Below the pieces are notes generated by a model, which saw only the letters and a program-made list of their open reading frames with translations, searched no databases and had not been told where the DNA came from. Below are positions 1 to 8,086 of a stretch of DNA of 9,383 nucleotides, piece after piece. The translations under genes and the position numbers were made by a program. Position 1 is the stretch's first letter. The number at the start of each line of letters is the position of its first letter. Origin of the DNA: CAZNPW01 sp964575185 (GTDB taxonomy: Bacteria > Pseudomonadota > Alphaproteobacteria > Rhodobacterales > Rhodobacteraceae); NCBI GenBank assembly GCA_964575185.1, contig CAZNPW010000089.1, positions 1-9,383 of the forward strand, in the 5' to 3' direction.

Positions 1-53
1 ATCGTCCCGATGTTCACATGCGGTTTCGTGCGTTCAAACTTGGCCTTGGCCAT
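1..53 (-). CDS. tuf: Elongation factor Tu, N-terminal fragment (cut by window edge)
   Basis: The minus strand from the ATG at 53-51 reads MAKAKFERTKPHVNIGT, the near-invariant start of bacterial EF-Tu, just before the G1 GTP-binding loop that lies outside the window. EF-Tu is the cytoplasmic GTPase that carries aminoacyl-tRNA to the ribosome. A GAGGGTG ribosome-binding sequence lies a few bases upstream. The gene before it on the same strand is a lipoprotein, not fusA, so this is probably not the copy inside the rpsL-rpsG-fusA-tuf operon. Many Rhodobacterales have two tuf genes, the second near tRNA-Trp, secE and nusG; that this is the second copy is inference. Only 17 codons are visible, but the match is distinctive. 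Confidence 0.93.
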   Translation of the reverse strand, partial: MAKAKFERTKPHVNIGT

Positions 54-77
54 GGGGGCACCCTCGAGAAGCCGGAA

Positions 78-94
78 CGGGCCGGGATGGCCCG
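78..94 (-). other. Perfect GC stem-loop in the lipoprotein-tuf gap
   Basis: A 6-bp stem CGGGCC/GGCCCG encloses a 5-nt loop, about 25 nt upstream of the tuf start codon. It could be part of the tuf 5' leader or help end transcription of the preceding lipoprotein gene. No U-run follows it on the minus strand, so a classical intrinsic terminator is not supported. The rest of the 88-bp gap holds no gene that I can see and no clear consensus promoter. Confidence 0.4.
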
Positions 95-141
95 ATGGAT
101 ACGCGGCGCGACTTAATCCCCCCGGCCCCGGAAGGCAAGGC

Positions 142-789
142 TCAGGCGGGCGGCGGCTGCGGCGGGACGAAGGCGCTTTCGGGGGGGTCGGCGGGCGGCG
201 GGGTCGAAGCGGGGGCCGGCGTTGCAGGGTCGGTCGCGGACAGCGCGGCGGCGGCGGCGTCGGGGGCGATGCCGAACCAGTCGGGGTTCTGCAGGAACCA
301 GCGCTCCACCGCCCTGGCCGCGTTGTAGGACAGCGCGGCCATCTGCTGCTCCCTGGTGCGCGTCAGGCCCGAGCCGATGACCGTCTCGCCCGACAGCCCC
401 TCGAACACCGTGATCTGCTTTCCCTCCGGGTTCAGCTTCTTCTGCGCCGCGTCGTCCCAGACGTTGGCCGTCACCACCAGCACCGACTTCGGCGCGGCGA
501 CCACGGGGATCCCCGGCGGCGCGAGCGCGTAGCCGTCGATGCTGATGCCGATGTTGTAAAGCCGCGTGCCGTCGTAGCGGCCGAAGCGGTCGGCGATGGC
601 CTGCGTCATCGCCGCCTCCCACTCGGCCTCGGTCGCGGCGCGGCTGATCGGCACCCGCTGCGCGTTGTCGGCCACGGCGACGTTCAGGCCCAGCGCGAAG
701 TCGCCGAGCGGCACGGGCGGCTCGGCGAGGTCGTTCGCGGCGCAGCCGGCCAGCAGGGCGAGCATCAGGACGGCGGCAGGCAGGCGCAT
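142..789 (-). CDS. Conserved hypothetical lipoprotein (DUF-type, 215 aa)
   Basis: The N-terminus is a type II signal peptide: a short Arg-containing start, a hydrophobic stretch (residues 5-14) and a lipobox L-A-G-C with Cys16 as the lipidation site. Residue +2 is Ala, which favours outer-membrane placement. The body (about 30-170) is a mixed alpha/beta domain with a DRFGRYDGTRLYNIGISIDGY segment and a WFLQNPDWFG motif. The tail (about 172-215) is Ala/Pro-rich and probably disordered. I recall similar proteins in Rhodobacterales, also near tuf, but know no function. The start is supported by GGAG five bases before the ATG. It lies 53 bp after the RTX gene stop and has a candidate promoter of its own. 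Confidence 0.85.
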   Translation of the reverse strand: MRLPAAVLMLALLAGCAANDLAEPPVPLGDFALGLNVAVADNAQRVPISRAATEAEWEAAMTQAIADRFGRYDGTRLYNIGISIDGYALAPPGIPVVAAPKSVLVVTANVWDDAAQKKLNPEGKQITVFEGLSGETVIGSGLTRTREQQMAALSYNAARAVERWFLQNPDWFGIAPDAAAAALSATDPATPAPASTPPPADPPESAFVPPQPPPA

Positions 790-814
790 CGGGGCTCCGC
801 GGCGTGGACGGCCT

Positions 815-842
815 GTCCTAGCACGGCCCGCGCGGGCTGCAA
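815..842 (-). promoter_or_regulatory. Candidate housekeeping promoter of the lipoprotein gene
   Basis: On the minus strand TTGCAGC (842-836), 13 nt, then GCTAGGAC (822-815). This fits the alphaproteobacterial sigma-70 form TTGaCgS-N10-14-GCTANAWC known from Caulobacter: six of the seven defined -10 positions match and five of seven at -35. Transcription would start near 809, about 20 nt before the ATG. The -35 abuts the RTX stop codon. The spacer holds the palindrome GCCCGCGCGGGC (826-837), which might be a protein-binding site or simply GC-rich spacer. Confidence 0.5.
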
Positions 843-1691
843 TCACAGGATCAGGAAATCCGCCGCCGTCAGCCGGGTGCCGTCGTCGACCTCGGCCAGC
901 AGGACCTGCGGCGCGCCGCCGCGGCCGTCGCTGTCGAGCCAGATGCGGCCGGTGGCGCGGTCGTAGATGATGCGGTCCTGCGCGTCGGCGGCCTGGGTGC
1001 CCGCGACGAACTGCGCCGCGCGCAGACCGCCGCCGCCCCCCAGCCCCGCCAGCACGTCGTTCTGCAGCAGGATGCGGTCCGTGCCGGGGGTGAAGTCGGT
1101 GATGACGTCGGCGTTGCCCGGCTGCGCCGCGGTGTCGAAGACGAAGCGGTCGGCCCCGGAGCCGCCGGTCAGCCGGTCGCGGCCCTGGTCGCCGTGCAGC
1201 GTGTCGGCCCCGGCGTTGCCGAAGAGGATGTCGTCGCCGCGCCGCCCCTCCAGCCGGTCGGCGCCGGCATAGCCCGACGCCTCGTCGCGCAGGCCCGATC
1301 CCAGGATCACGTCGTTGCGGCCGAAGACCAGGCCGAGCAGCCCGCCGACATCGTCGTTCCCCATCAGGTCGTAGACCTCGGCGGCCGACAGCGACAGGCC
1401 GGTGACCGACAGGCTGACCGGCCCCGCGCGGCTGCCGTCGTGCACGACGAGCGAGGTGATGCGGCCGCCCGTCACATCCTCGACCGTGGGACCGGACATC
1501 CGGTAGGTCAGCGCAAAGCCGCCGAAGATCAGATGCGTCTGGCTGCCGTCGCGGCCGTCGACGTAGACGATGGTGAAGCTGCCGGTCCCGGCGGTGGGAA
1601 AGTCGAGCTGGCCCGAGACCGCGATGTTGAAGAATCCGTCGAGGTAGTATTGCGGCGCGCCGGGCGTCGCGGTCAGGACGAAATTGGCCAT
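843..1691 (-). CDS. RTX (hemolysin-type calcium-binding repeat) protein, 282 aa
   Basis: Residues 140-185 carry five consecutive nonapeptide units of the GGxGxDxLx type (starting G140, G149, G158, G167 and G176), which bind calcium in a parallel beta-roll. They are followed by the FVFDTA...ADVITDFTPGTDRILL block (183-209) that commonly caps RTX rolls. The N-terminal part (1-135) is a beta-rich region I cannot assign to a catalytic family. There is no Sec signal peptide, and the C-terminus ends in the hydrophobic DFLIL, as expected for a type I secretion substrate, so export to the outside is likely. No ABC exporter, membrane-fusion protein or outer-membrane channel is in the window. It is short for the family. 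The start at 1691 has only a weak upstream GGGGA. It lies 67 bp after parC. Confidence 0.88.
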   Translation of the reverse strand: MANFVLTATPGAPQYYLDGFFNIAVSGQLDFPTAGTGSFTIVYVDGRDGSQTHLIFGGFALTYRMSGPTVEDVTGGRITSLVVHDGSRAGPVSLSVTGLSLSAAEVYDLMGNDDVGGLLGLVFGRNDVILGSGLRDEASGYAGADRLEGRRGDDILFGNAGADTLHGDQGRDRLTGGSGADRFVFDTAAQPGNADVITDFTPGTDRILLQNDVLAGLGGGGGLRAAQFVAGTQAADAQDRIIYDRATGRIWLDSDGRGGAPQVLLAEVDDGTRLTAADFLIL

Positions 1692-1696
1692 GGTGA

Positions 1697-1709
1697 ACGG
1701 GGTCCCCGT
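1697..1709 (-). other. 13-nt palindrome in the RTX leader
   Basis: ACGGGG-T-CCCCGT is a perfect inverted repeat with a single central base, placed between the candidate transcription start and the RTX start codon. It contains the only SD-like GGGGA. The one-base centre suits a protein-binding operator better than an RNA hairpin. It could also come from chance at this GC content. Confidence 0.35.
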
Positions 1710-1718
1710 GAGTGCCGA

Positions 1719-1739
1719 GGCAGGCTAGCACCGCCTGCC
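1719..1739 (-). other. 7-bp inverted repeat over the RTX -10 region / parC 3' end
   Basis: GGCAGGC (1719-1725) and GCCTGCC (1733-1739) are perfect complements around a 7-nt centre. It begins 20 nt beyond the parC stop codon, so it may be the parC terminator stem, although no U-run follows. It also covers the candidate RTX -10 element, so it may be an operator. The sequence alone does not decide between these. Confidence 0.5.
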
Positions 1740-1750
1740 CTCGCCGTCAC
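1722..1750 (-). promoter_or_regulatory. Candidate promoter of the RTX gene
   Basis: On the minus strand GTGACGG (1750-1744), 14 nt, then GCTAGCCT (1729-1722). The -35 matches TTGaCgS at six of seven positions; the -10 keeps GCTA but is weak after that. The spacing is within the alphaproteobacterial range. It begins 9 bp after the parC stop. Transcription would start near 1715, about 25 nt before the RTX ATG. Confidence 0.42.
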
Positions 1751-1758
1751 GCGGCGTT

Positions 1759-4077
<2,319 letters not shown>

Positions 4078-4210
4078 CGCCGGCTGTGTAAGGCCGAAGT
4101 TCACGTCGGTCCAGTGCACGCCGCGGCGGAACCGGGACGCGGCCCGGACATTTCCCATGCGCCGTGCCACGAATCATGCTAGTCACACGTTCCCTTGAGG
4201 TTCCCGTCCG
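4078..4210. promoter_or_regulatory. Divergent intergenic region between parC and the SH3b gene
   Basis: This 133-bp region must hold promoters for both genes. CATGCTAGTC (4175-4184) resembles a -10 region for the rightward gene; TTCCCA at 4152-4157 would be a weak -35 at 17-bp spacing. On the opposite strand the same CTAG core is present, but no good -35 is visible. GAGG at 4197-4200 is a plausible ribosome-binding site for the ATG at 4211. If parC uses one of its upstream starts, part of this region is coding. Confidence 0.4.
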
Positions 4211-4834
4211 ATGTTCAAGCTGACGCTGCTGCTCGGCGCCGCCATCTTCCTCGTGCTCTTGATCGCAGGCGAGGATCGCGGCCAGATGCGCCCCGGCCTG
4301 GCCGCCGCCGCCGCGATGCCGTCCGGACCGGCCCCCGCCCCCGCGCCGGTGACCCCCGCGGTCGCACGCGCGTCCGCCGTCCCGACGCCCGCCGACCCGA
4401 CGCCCGCCATCCCGACGCCCGCCGTCCCCACGCCCGCCGACATCGCGCCCGCGACCGCGCCCGTCACCGTCGCCCGCCCGGTCGCCCCGGTCGCCCCGGT
4501 CGCGGAACCGCAGCCCGGCGACGCCGCCGGCGACCCGACCGTCTTTTCGCTCGCGACCCTCGCCGACGGCACGCCCGCCACCCCGCCCACAACGACCCCG
4601 CCCGCCGCGACCGGGGCCGCGACCGGGGCCGCCGCAGGCTCCGTCGCCGTCGTCGACGCGCGCAGCGTCAACGTCCGGTCCGGCCCCGGCACCGGTTTCG
4701 CGGTCCTGACGCGCCTTGCGCGCGGCGAGGAGGTCGCGCGGATCGGCGATGCCGGCAACGGCTGGACGCTGATCCGCATCGAGGGCGACGGCGTCGAGGG
4801 CTACGTGGCGGCCGAGCTTCTGGCCGCGCCGTAA
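4211..4834 (+). CDS. Membrane-anchored SH3b-domain protein with Pro/Ala-rich linker
   Basis: This 207-residue protein starts with one hydrophobic segment (4-19, preceded by Lys3), followed by EDRGQ; it is either a signal anchor or a signal peptide. Residues 30-140 are almost wholly Ala, Pro, Val and Thr and should be an extended periplasmic spacer. The C-terminal domain (about 144-205) is a bacterial SH3 fold: VDARSVNVRSGPGTGFAVLTRLARGEEV, then GWTLIRIEG and EGYVAAELL. Such domains often bind peptidoglycan or cell-wall peptides, so envelope attachment is likely, but no enzymatic domain is present. I recall similar SH3 proteins in Rhodobacterales, also divergent from parC. The stop codon lies only 3 bp from that of the convergent glycosyltransferase gene. 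The specific role is unknown. Confidence 0.9.
   Translation: MFKLTLLLGAAIFLVLLIAGEDRGQMRPGLAAAAAMPSGPAPAPAPVTPAVARASAVPTPADPTPAIPTPAVPTPADIAPATAPVTVARPVAPVAPVAEPQPGDAAGDPTVFSLATLADGTPATPPTTTPPAATGAATGAAAGSVAVVDARSVNVRSGPGTGFAVLTRLARGEEVARIGDAGNGWTLIRIEGDGVEGYVAAELLAAP
4379..4438 (+). repeat. Four tandem 15-bp units encoding x-P-T-P-A
   Basis: Four in-frame copies of a 15-bp unit (gtc/gac/atc ccg acg ccc gcc) encode VPTPA, DPTPA, IPTPA and VPTPA at residues 57-76 of the SH3b protein. They differ almost only in the first codon. The unit count may vary between strains by slippage, which would change linker length without altering the frame. A second tandem, 2 x 12 bp (gccgcgaccggg), lies at 4604-4627. 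Confidence 0.9.
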
Positions 4835-4837
4835 GCC

Positions 4838-7075
4838 CTATTCGACCGGCTTCCTCGCCATCAGCCGCCGCGCCATCGGCCGCAGCTTTCGGCGCAGGTC
4901 CCACGGCATGATCCGCCGGGCCTGATCCACCAGCCACCCGGACAGCGGCAGTTCGCCCGTCGGCCCCGGCGTCTGCGAGCCGGCGCGGCCGCCCGGCGGC
5001 TCGGCCATGACCACGGACGTCGTCAGCGCGTCGATCAGAGCCGCGGGCATCGTGTCGGGCACCTGGTCCGTCGCGGCCCCCGCCAGCCGCAGCCAGGCCG
5101 CGCCGTCGACCTGAAGGCCGCGGGACGCCGCCCAGCCGGCCGAGGCGGCGCACCAGGCCTCGACCAGCGCGACCCGCGCCGGGGCGGGCATGAAGGGCGT
5201 GTCGGGCGGCAGGTCCAGCCGGTCGGCCGCGCGGATCAGCGCCAGCATCGCCTTGCGGCGGATGCCTTCCTCGGGCGTCAGGAGCGCGATGACCCGCAGC
5301 GCCTGCACCACCGCCGCCCGCGGCGTGGCGTAGCGGGGCGCGTCGCGGTCCTCCTCCAGGCCCTCGGGCAGGTCCATCGCGGCGGCCATCCGCGGCCAGA
5401 GCGCCCCGCGCGCGGCGTCGAAATCGACCAGCCGGCAGGTCGCGCCCGAGGCCGCCTCGAGCGGGCCCAGGAGAGCCGGCAGCGATTTCAGGACCGCCGC
5501 GTGGTCGATCGCGAAGGCCGCCAGCGACTGCCCGCTGTCGCGCCGCGCCTGGGTCACGTTCTCGCGCCACAGCGCCTCGGCCCAGGCGTCGGGGCGGCGG
5601 ACCGAGGCGACCAGCGACACCCGCCCGAAGCCGATCTCGCGGAACCGGTCGGCGAGCGCGGAGATGCGCGTTTCGCGGTCGGCGTTCTGCGGGTAGGTCA
5701 GGTTCTCGCAGGACAGGACGACGCGCCGGGCCCCGGTCGCCGCGATCTCGGCCTTGAGGTCGGCCCAGACGGGCGCGGTGCCGTCGCGGACGAAGCGGGC
5801 GACCAGCAGGTGCCCGGCGAAGCCGCCGGGGCGCGACTGGTCCAGCGCCTCGCGGTCGTCGAGGCCGGCCCGGGGCACGAGGATCCCGTCCTGCAAGAGC
5901 CGGTCGCGGTTGGCGATGAGCTGGCGCTGGACATAGGTCGTGCCGGTCTTGTGCAGGCCGACGTGCAGCGTCAGCTCCGGGCCCGTGCCGCGCGCGACGA
6001 AGGGCGCGGGCACCGCGACCGGCCCCCGCCGGCCTTCCAGGATGGCCCGCGCGCCTTTCATGTCGCCGCCCTGCAGAGCCTTGTGGAAGTTCAGGAAATC
6101 GGCGCGGCCGATCCTGCCCCAGCGGCTCGCGCCGTCGACGCGGCTGATCGGGGCCAGCATCGGATCGTCCAGCACCGGGGCCAGCGACGGCCCGGCGACG
6201 AGGGGCGGGATGCGGTCCAGGAGCGCCCGCAGGCCGGGGTCGCGGCCCGCCAGCGCCTCCTCGATCAGCGTCATGTCCCACAAAAGGCGCGACACGGTGT
6301 TGAACATCTCGCGGCGTTCGAACACCGGCGGCAGGCCGTCGCGGGCGGTGGCGGCGCGCACGGCGGCGAGGCATTTCTCGATCAGCTGGACCTGCAGCGT
6401 GTGGACCCGCAGGTCGGCCGCGGTGACCGAGATCGACCCGCCGCGCAGCCGCCAGGCCCGCACCGGCGGCCCCCCGAGCGTGGCGATCCGGTCGGCCGCG
6501 AAGACCGATTGCAGCACGAAGAGCCGGTCCTCGAACTTGGTCTGGTCCACGTCGAACCGCAGGCCCTGCGCCCGCAGGAAGTCGGCGCGGTAGATGCTCG
6601 ACCAGGACGAGACGAAGAACTGCGCGGCGGGCAGGCCGGTGACGCGCTGCCCCGCGGCCGGCTCGCCGAACAGGAGCCGGTCGCGGCCGAGCATCCAGAG
6701 GTCGGGCCGGCCGGGGTTGGTGCGGGCGCAACTGGCGTGGGTGATGTCCGCGCGGGTCTCGACCGCGCGGGCGTACTGCCGCGAAAGGCCGTGCGTCAGG
6801 TAGTAGTCGTCGCTGTCGAGAAACGCGACCAGTTCGCCCGTCGCGGCCGCCATCCCGGTGTTGCGGGCGGCGGAAAGTCCCCGGTTTTCGGGATGATGGA
6901 CGAGCTTCACCCCCGGCAGCAGCAGCGGGCGGATCGCGTCGTCGGAAAACCGGGCGGGGTTGTCGTTGACGACGATGACCTCGACATCGGCGATGCCCTG
7001 CGCGGCGATGGAGGTGAGCGCCATCCGCAGGAAGGCGGTTTCGTCATAAAAGGGCAGGATGACGGAAAGCCGCAA
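4838..7075 (-). CDS. Family-2 glycosyltransferase fused to a sulfotransferase-like domain
   Basis: This 745-residue protein has two recognisable parts. Residues 1-218 are a GT-A glycosyltransferase of family 2: MRLSVILPFYDE at the start, VIVVNDN (33-39), NRGLSAARNTG (64-74), the metal/nucleotide-sugar motif DSDD (87-90) and the ED pair (182-183). After a helical linker (219-365), a P-loop LHVGLHKTGTT (370-380) matches the PAPS-binding 5'-phosphosulfate loop. VVLSCENLTY (451-460) and VRRPDAWAEALW (491-502) resemble later sulfotransferase strand and 3'-phosphate motifs. The Ala/Arg-rich C-terminus ends in a basic tail. It could add a sugar and a sulfate to one surface glycan; substrates are unknown. 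No membrane helix is evident, so it should be cytoplasmic. The TTG start is chosen for its strong ribosome-binding site; the alternative ATG at 7132 would add 19 atypical residues. Confidence 0.9.
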   Translation of the reverse strand: MRLSVILPFYDETAFLRMALTSIAAQGIADVEVIVVNDNPARFSDDAIRPLLLPGVKLVHHPENRGLSAARNTGMAAATGELVAFLDSDDYYLTHGLSRQYARAVETRADITHASCARTNPGRPDLWMLGRDRLLFGEPAAGQRVTGLPAAQFFVSSWSSIYRADFLRAQGLRFDVDQTKFEDRLFVLQSVFAADRIATLGGPPVRAWRLRGGSISVTAADLRVHTLQVQLIEKCLAAVRAATARDGLPPVFERREMFNTVSRLLWDMTLIEEALAGRDPGLRALLDRIPPLVAGPSLAPVLDDPMLAPISRVDGASRWGRIGRADFLNFHKALQGGDMKGARAILEGRRGPVAVPAPFVARGTGPELTLHVGLHKTGTTYVQRQLIANRDRLLQDGILVPRAGLDDREALDQSRPGGFAGHLLVARFVRDGTAPVWADLKAEIAATGARRVVLSCENLTYPQNADRETRISALADRFREIGFGRVSLVASVRRPDAWAEALWRENVTQARRDSGQSLAAFAIDHAAVLKSLPALLGPLEAASGATCRLVDFDAARGALWPRMAAAMDLPEGLEEDRDAPRYATPRAAVVQALRVIALLTPEEGIRRKAMLALIRAADRLDLPPDTPFMPAPARVALVEAWCAASAGWAASRGLQVDGAAWLRLAGAATDQVPDTMPAALIDALTTSVVMAEPPGGRAGSQTPGPTGELPLSGWLVDQARRIMPWDLRRKLRPMARRLMARKPVE

Positions 7076-7086
7076 AATCTCACCTC
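7073..7086 (-). promoter_or_regulatory. Ribosome-binding site that decides a TTG start
   Basis: On the minus strand GAGGTG (7086-7081) is followed five bases later by TTG (7075-7073), in frame with the glycosyltransferase. Starting here gives MRLSVILPFYDE, the usual length of sequence before the first GT2 strand. The upstream in-frame ATG at 7132 has no comparable Shine-Dalgarno sequence. An ATT codon sits directly before the TTG and is a less likely alternative. Confidence 0.7.
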
Positions 7087-7198
7087 GCGAAAGGCCGGCG
7101 GCGCGCGCCCGGTGGGGTGGGTCAAACACCATTTCGCCCGCAGGGTAAAGCCGCGGAAAGGTTGACAGGCGCGCCCCGGCCGGGCGATCAGGCAGGCC
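7076..7198. promoter_or_regulatory. Divergent region between the glycosyltransferase and the SDR
   Basis: This 123-bp spacer should drive both genes. On the plus strand TTGACAG (7162-7168) is a good -35 for the dehydrogenase, but the expected -10 position (near 7183-7190, ggcgatca) is a poor match. On the minus strand TTGACCC (7125-7119) is a fair -35 for the glycosyltransferase, followed only by GC-rich sequence where a -10 should be. Both promoters may need an activator or another sigma factor; this is inference. Confidence 0.35.
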
Positions 7199-8032
7199 AT
7201 GCGCCCGCCACGTTCGATCCTGATCACCGGCTGCTCCTCGGGCATCGGGCTGGACGCCGCGCGGGGGCTGTCGGCGCGGGGCTGGCGGGTCTTCGCCACC
7301 TGCCGGGCCGAGGCCGACTGCGCCCGGCTGCGCGCGGAGGGGCTGGAGAGCTTCCGGCTGGACTATGCCGATGGAGCCTCGATCGGCGCGGCCCTGGACG
7401 AGGCGCTGGGGCGGACCGGGGGCACGCTGGATGCGGTCTTCAACAACGGCGCCTTCGCCTGCCCCGGCGCGGTGGAGGATATCCCGACCGATGCCCTGCG
7501 CGCGATCTTCGAGGTCAATCTCTTCGGATATCATGAGCTTGCGCGGCGGGTCATCCCGGTGATGCGGGCGCAGGGGGCCGGGCGGATCGTCAACTGCTCC
7601 TCCGTGCTCGGCCTGGTGGGGATGCGCTGGCGGGGGGCCTATGTGGCGACCAAGTTCGCGATGGAGGGGCTGACCGACTGCCTGCGGGTCGAGATGCGGG
7701 GCACCGGGATCGCGGTGGTTCTGATCGAGCCGGGGCCGATTGCGACGAAGATCCGCCAGAACGCCATCCCGCATTTCGAGCGCTGGATCGACTGGGAGAA
7801 CTCCGCCCGCCGCGATGAGTACGTCAGCCTGCGCGGCCGGCTCTACGGGCCGAAGGACAGGCCCGACCCGTTCGAGCTGCCGCCCGCGGCGGTCACGGCG
7901 AAGCTCGTCCACGCGCTCGAAAGCCGCCGCCCGCGGCCGCGCTATCACGTCACCACGGCGACCCGGCTGATGGGCGCGGCGCGCCGCCTGCTGCCGACGC
8001 GGGCGCTCGACTGGATCATCGCGCGGAGCTGA
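7199..8032 (+). CDS. Short-chain dehydrogenase/reductase, YbbO-like
   Basis: A classical SDR of 277 aa. The Rossmann cofactor loop is TGCSSGIG (10-17), and R36 after the second strand suggests NADP(H). The active site has N107 (EVNLFG), S135 (NCSSVLG), Y148 and K152 (YVATK), with LIEPGPI (175-181) after the sixth strand. The usual NNAG motif reads NNGA (82-85), a known variant. By memory the whole length resembles E. coli YbbO, including the C-terminal RY-VT and RLLP-R--D-I pattern. E. coli YbbO is reported as an NADPH-dependent aldehyde reductase active on long-chain aldehydes, so a lipid aldehyde or related carbonyl is a reasonable guess for the substrate. It converges on a YbbP-like permease, as discussed under findings. 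The RBS before the ATG is weak (AGGCAGG). Confidence 0.9.
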   Translation: MRPPRSILITGCSSGIGLDAARGLSARGWRVFATCRAEADCARLRAEGLESFRLDYADGASIGAALDEALGRTGGTLDAVFNNGAFACPGAVEDIPTDALRAIFEVNLFGYHELARRVIPVMRAQGAGRIVNCSSVLGLVGMRWRGAYVATKFAMEGLTDCLRVEMRGTGIAVVLIEPGPIATKIRQNAIPHFERWIDWENSARRDEYVSLRGRLYGPKDRPDPFELPPAAVTAKLVHALESRRPRPRYHVTTATRLMGAARRLLPTRALDWIIARS

Positions 8033-8049
8033 AACGCCGCGTCACGCGC

Positions 8050-8066
8050 GTCCGGGCACCCCGGAC
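8050..8066 (+). terminator. Hairpin after the SDR gene
   Basis: GTCCGGG (8050-8056) and CCCGGAC (8060-8066) form a perfect 7-bp stem with a 3-nt loop, 18 nt beyond the SDR stop codon. A pyrimidine-rich stretch (ctctctctttcc) follows, instead of a pure T-run. This is a plausible terminator for the SDR transcript. Confidence 0.5.
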
Positions 8067-8086
8067 CGCTCCCGCTCTCTCTTTCC

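Noticed and set aside
54..141. A tRNA or small RNA gene before tuf
   Set aside because: tRNA genes are common near tuf, so I looked for a cloverleaf and the T-loop GGTTCRA sequence; neither is present, only a 6-bp hairpin.
826..837. GCCCGCGCGGGC as a terminator of the RTX gene
   Set aside because: A short self-complementary GC run with no U-tract is expected by chance here; it fits better as spacer of the candidate lipoprotein promoter.
10..966. A 318-codon plus-strand frame opposite the tuf start, lipoprotein and RTX gene
   Set aside because: It crosses three real minus-strand genes, is very Arg/Gly-rich and has no motif.
4668..6731. A 687-codon minus-strand frame overlapping the glycosyltransferase
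   Set aside because: It is a shifted-frame shadow of the glycosyltransferase gene with Arg/Pro/Gly-dominated sequence and no domain.
5501..7165. A 554-codon plus-strand frame opposite the glycosyltransferase
   Set aside because: It is antisense to a gene with clear GT2 and P-loop motifs; its composition is low-complexity and it has no recognisable motif.
7076..7948. N-terminal extension of the glycosyltransferase frame through the SDR gene
   Set aside because: The extension is antisense to a full SDR with intact catalytic residues, while a strong ribosome-binding site marks the true start at 7075.
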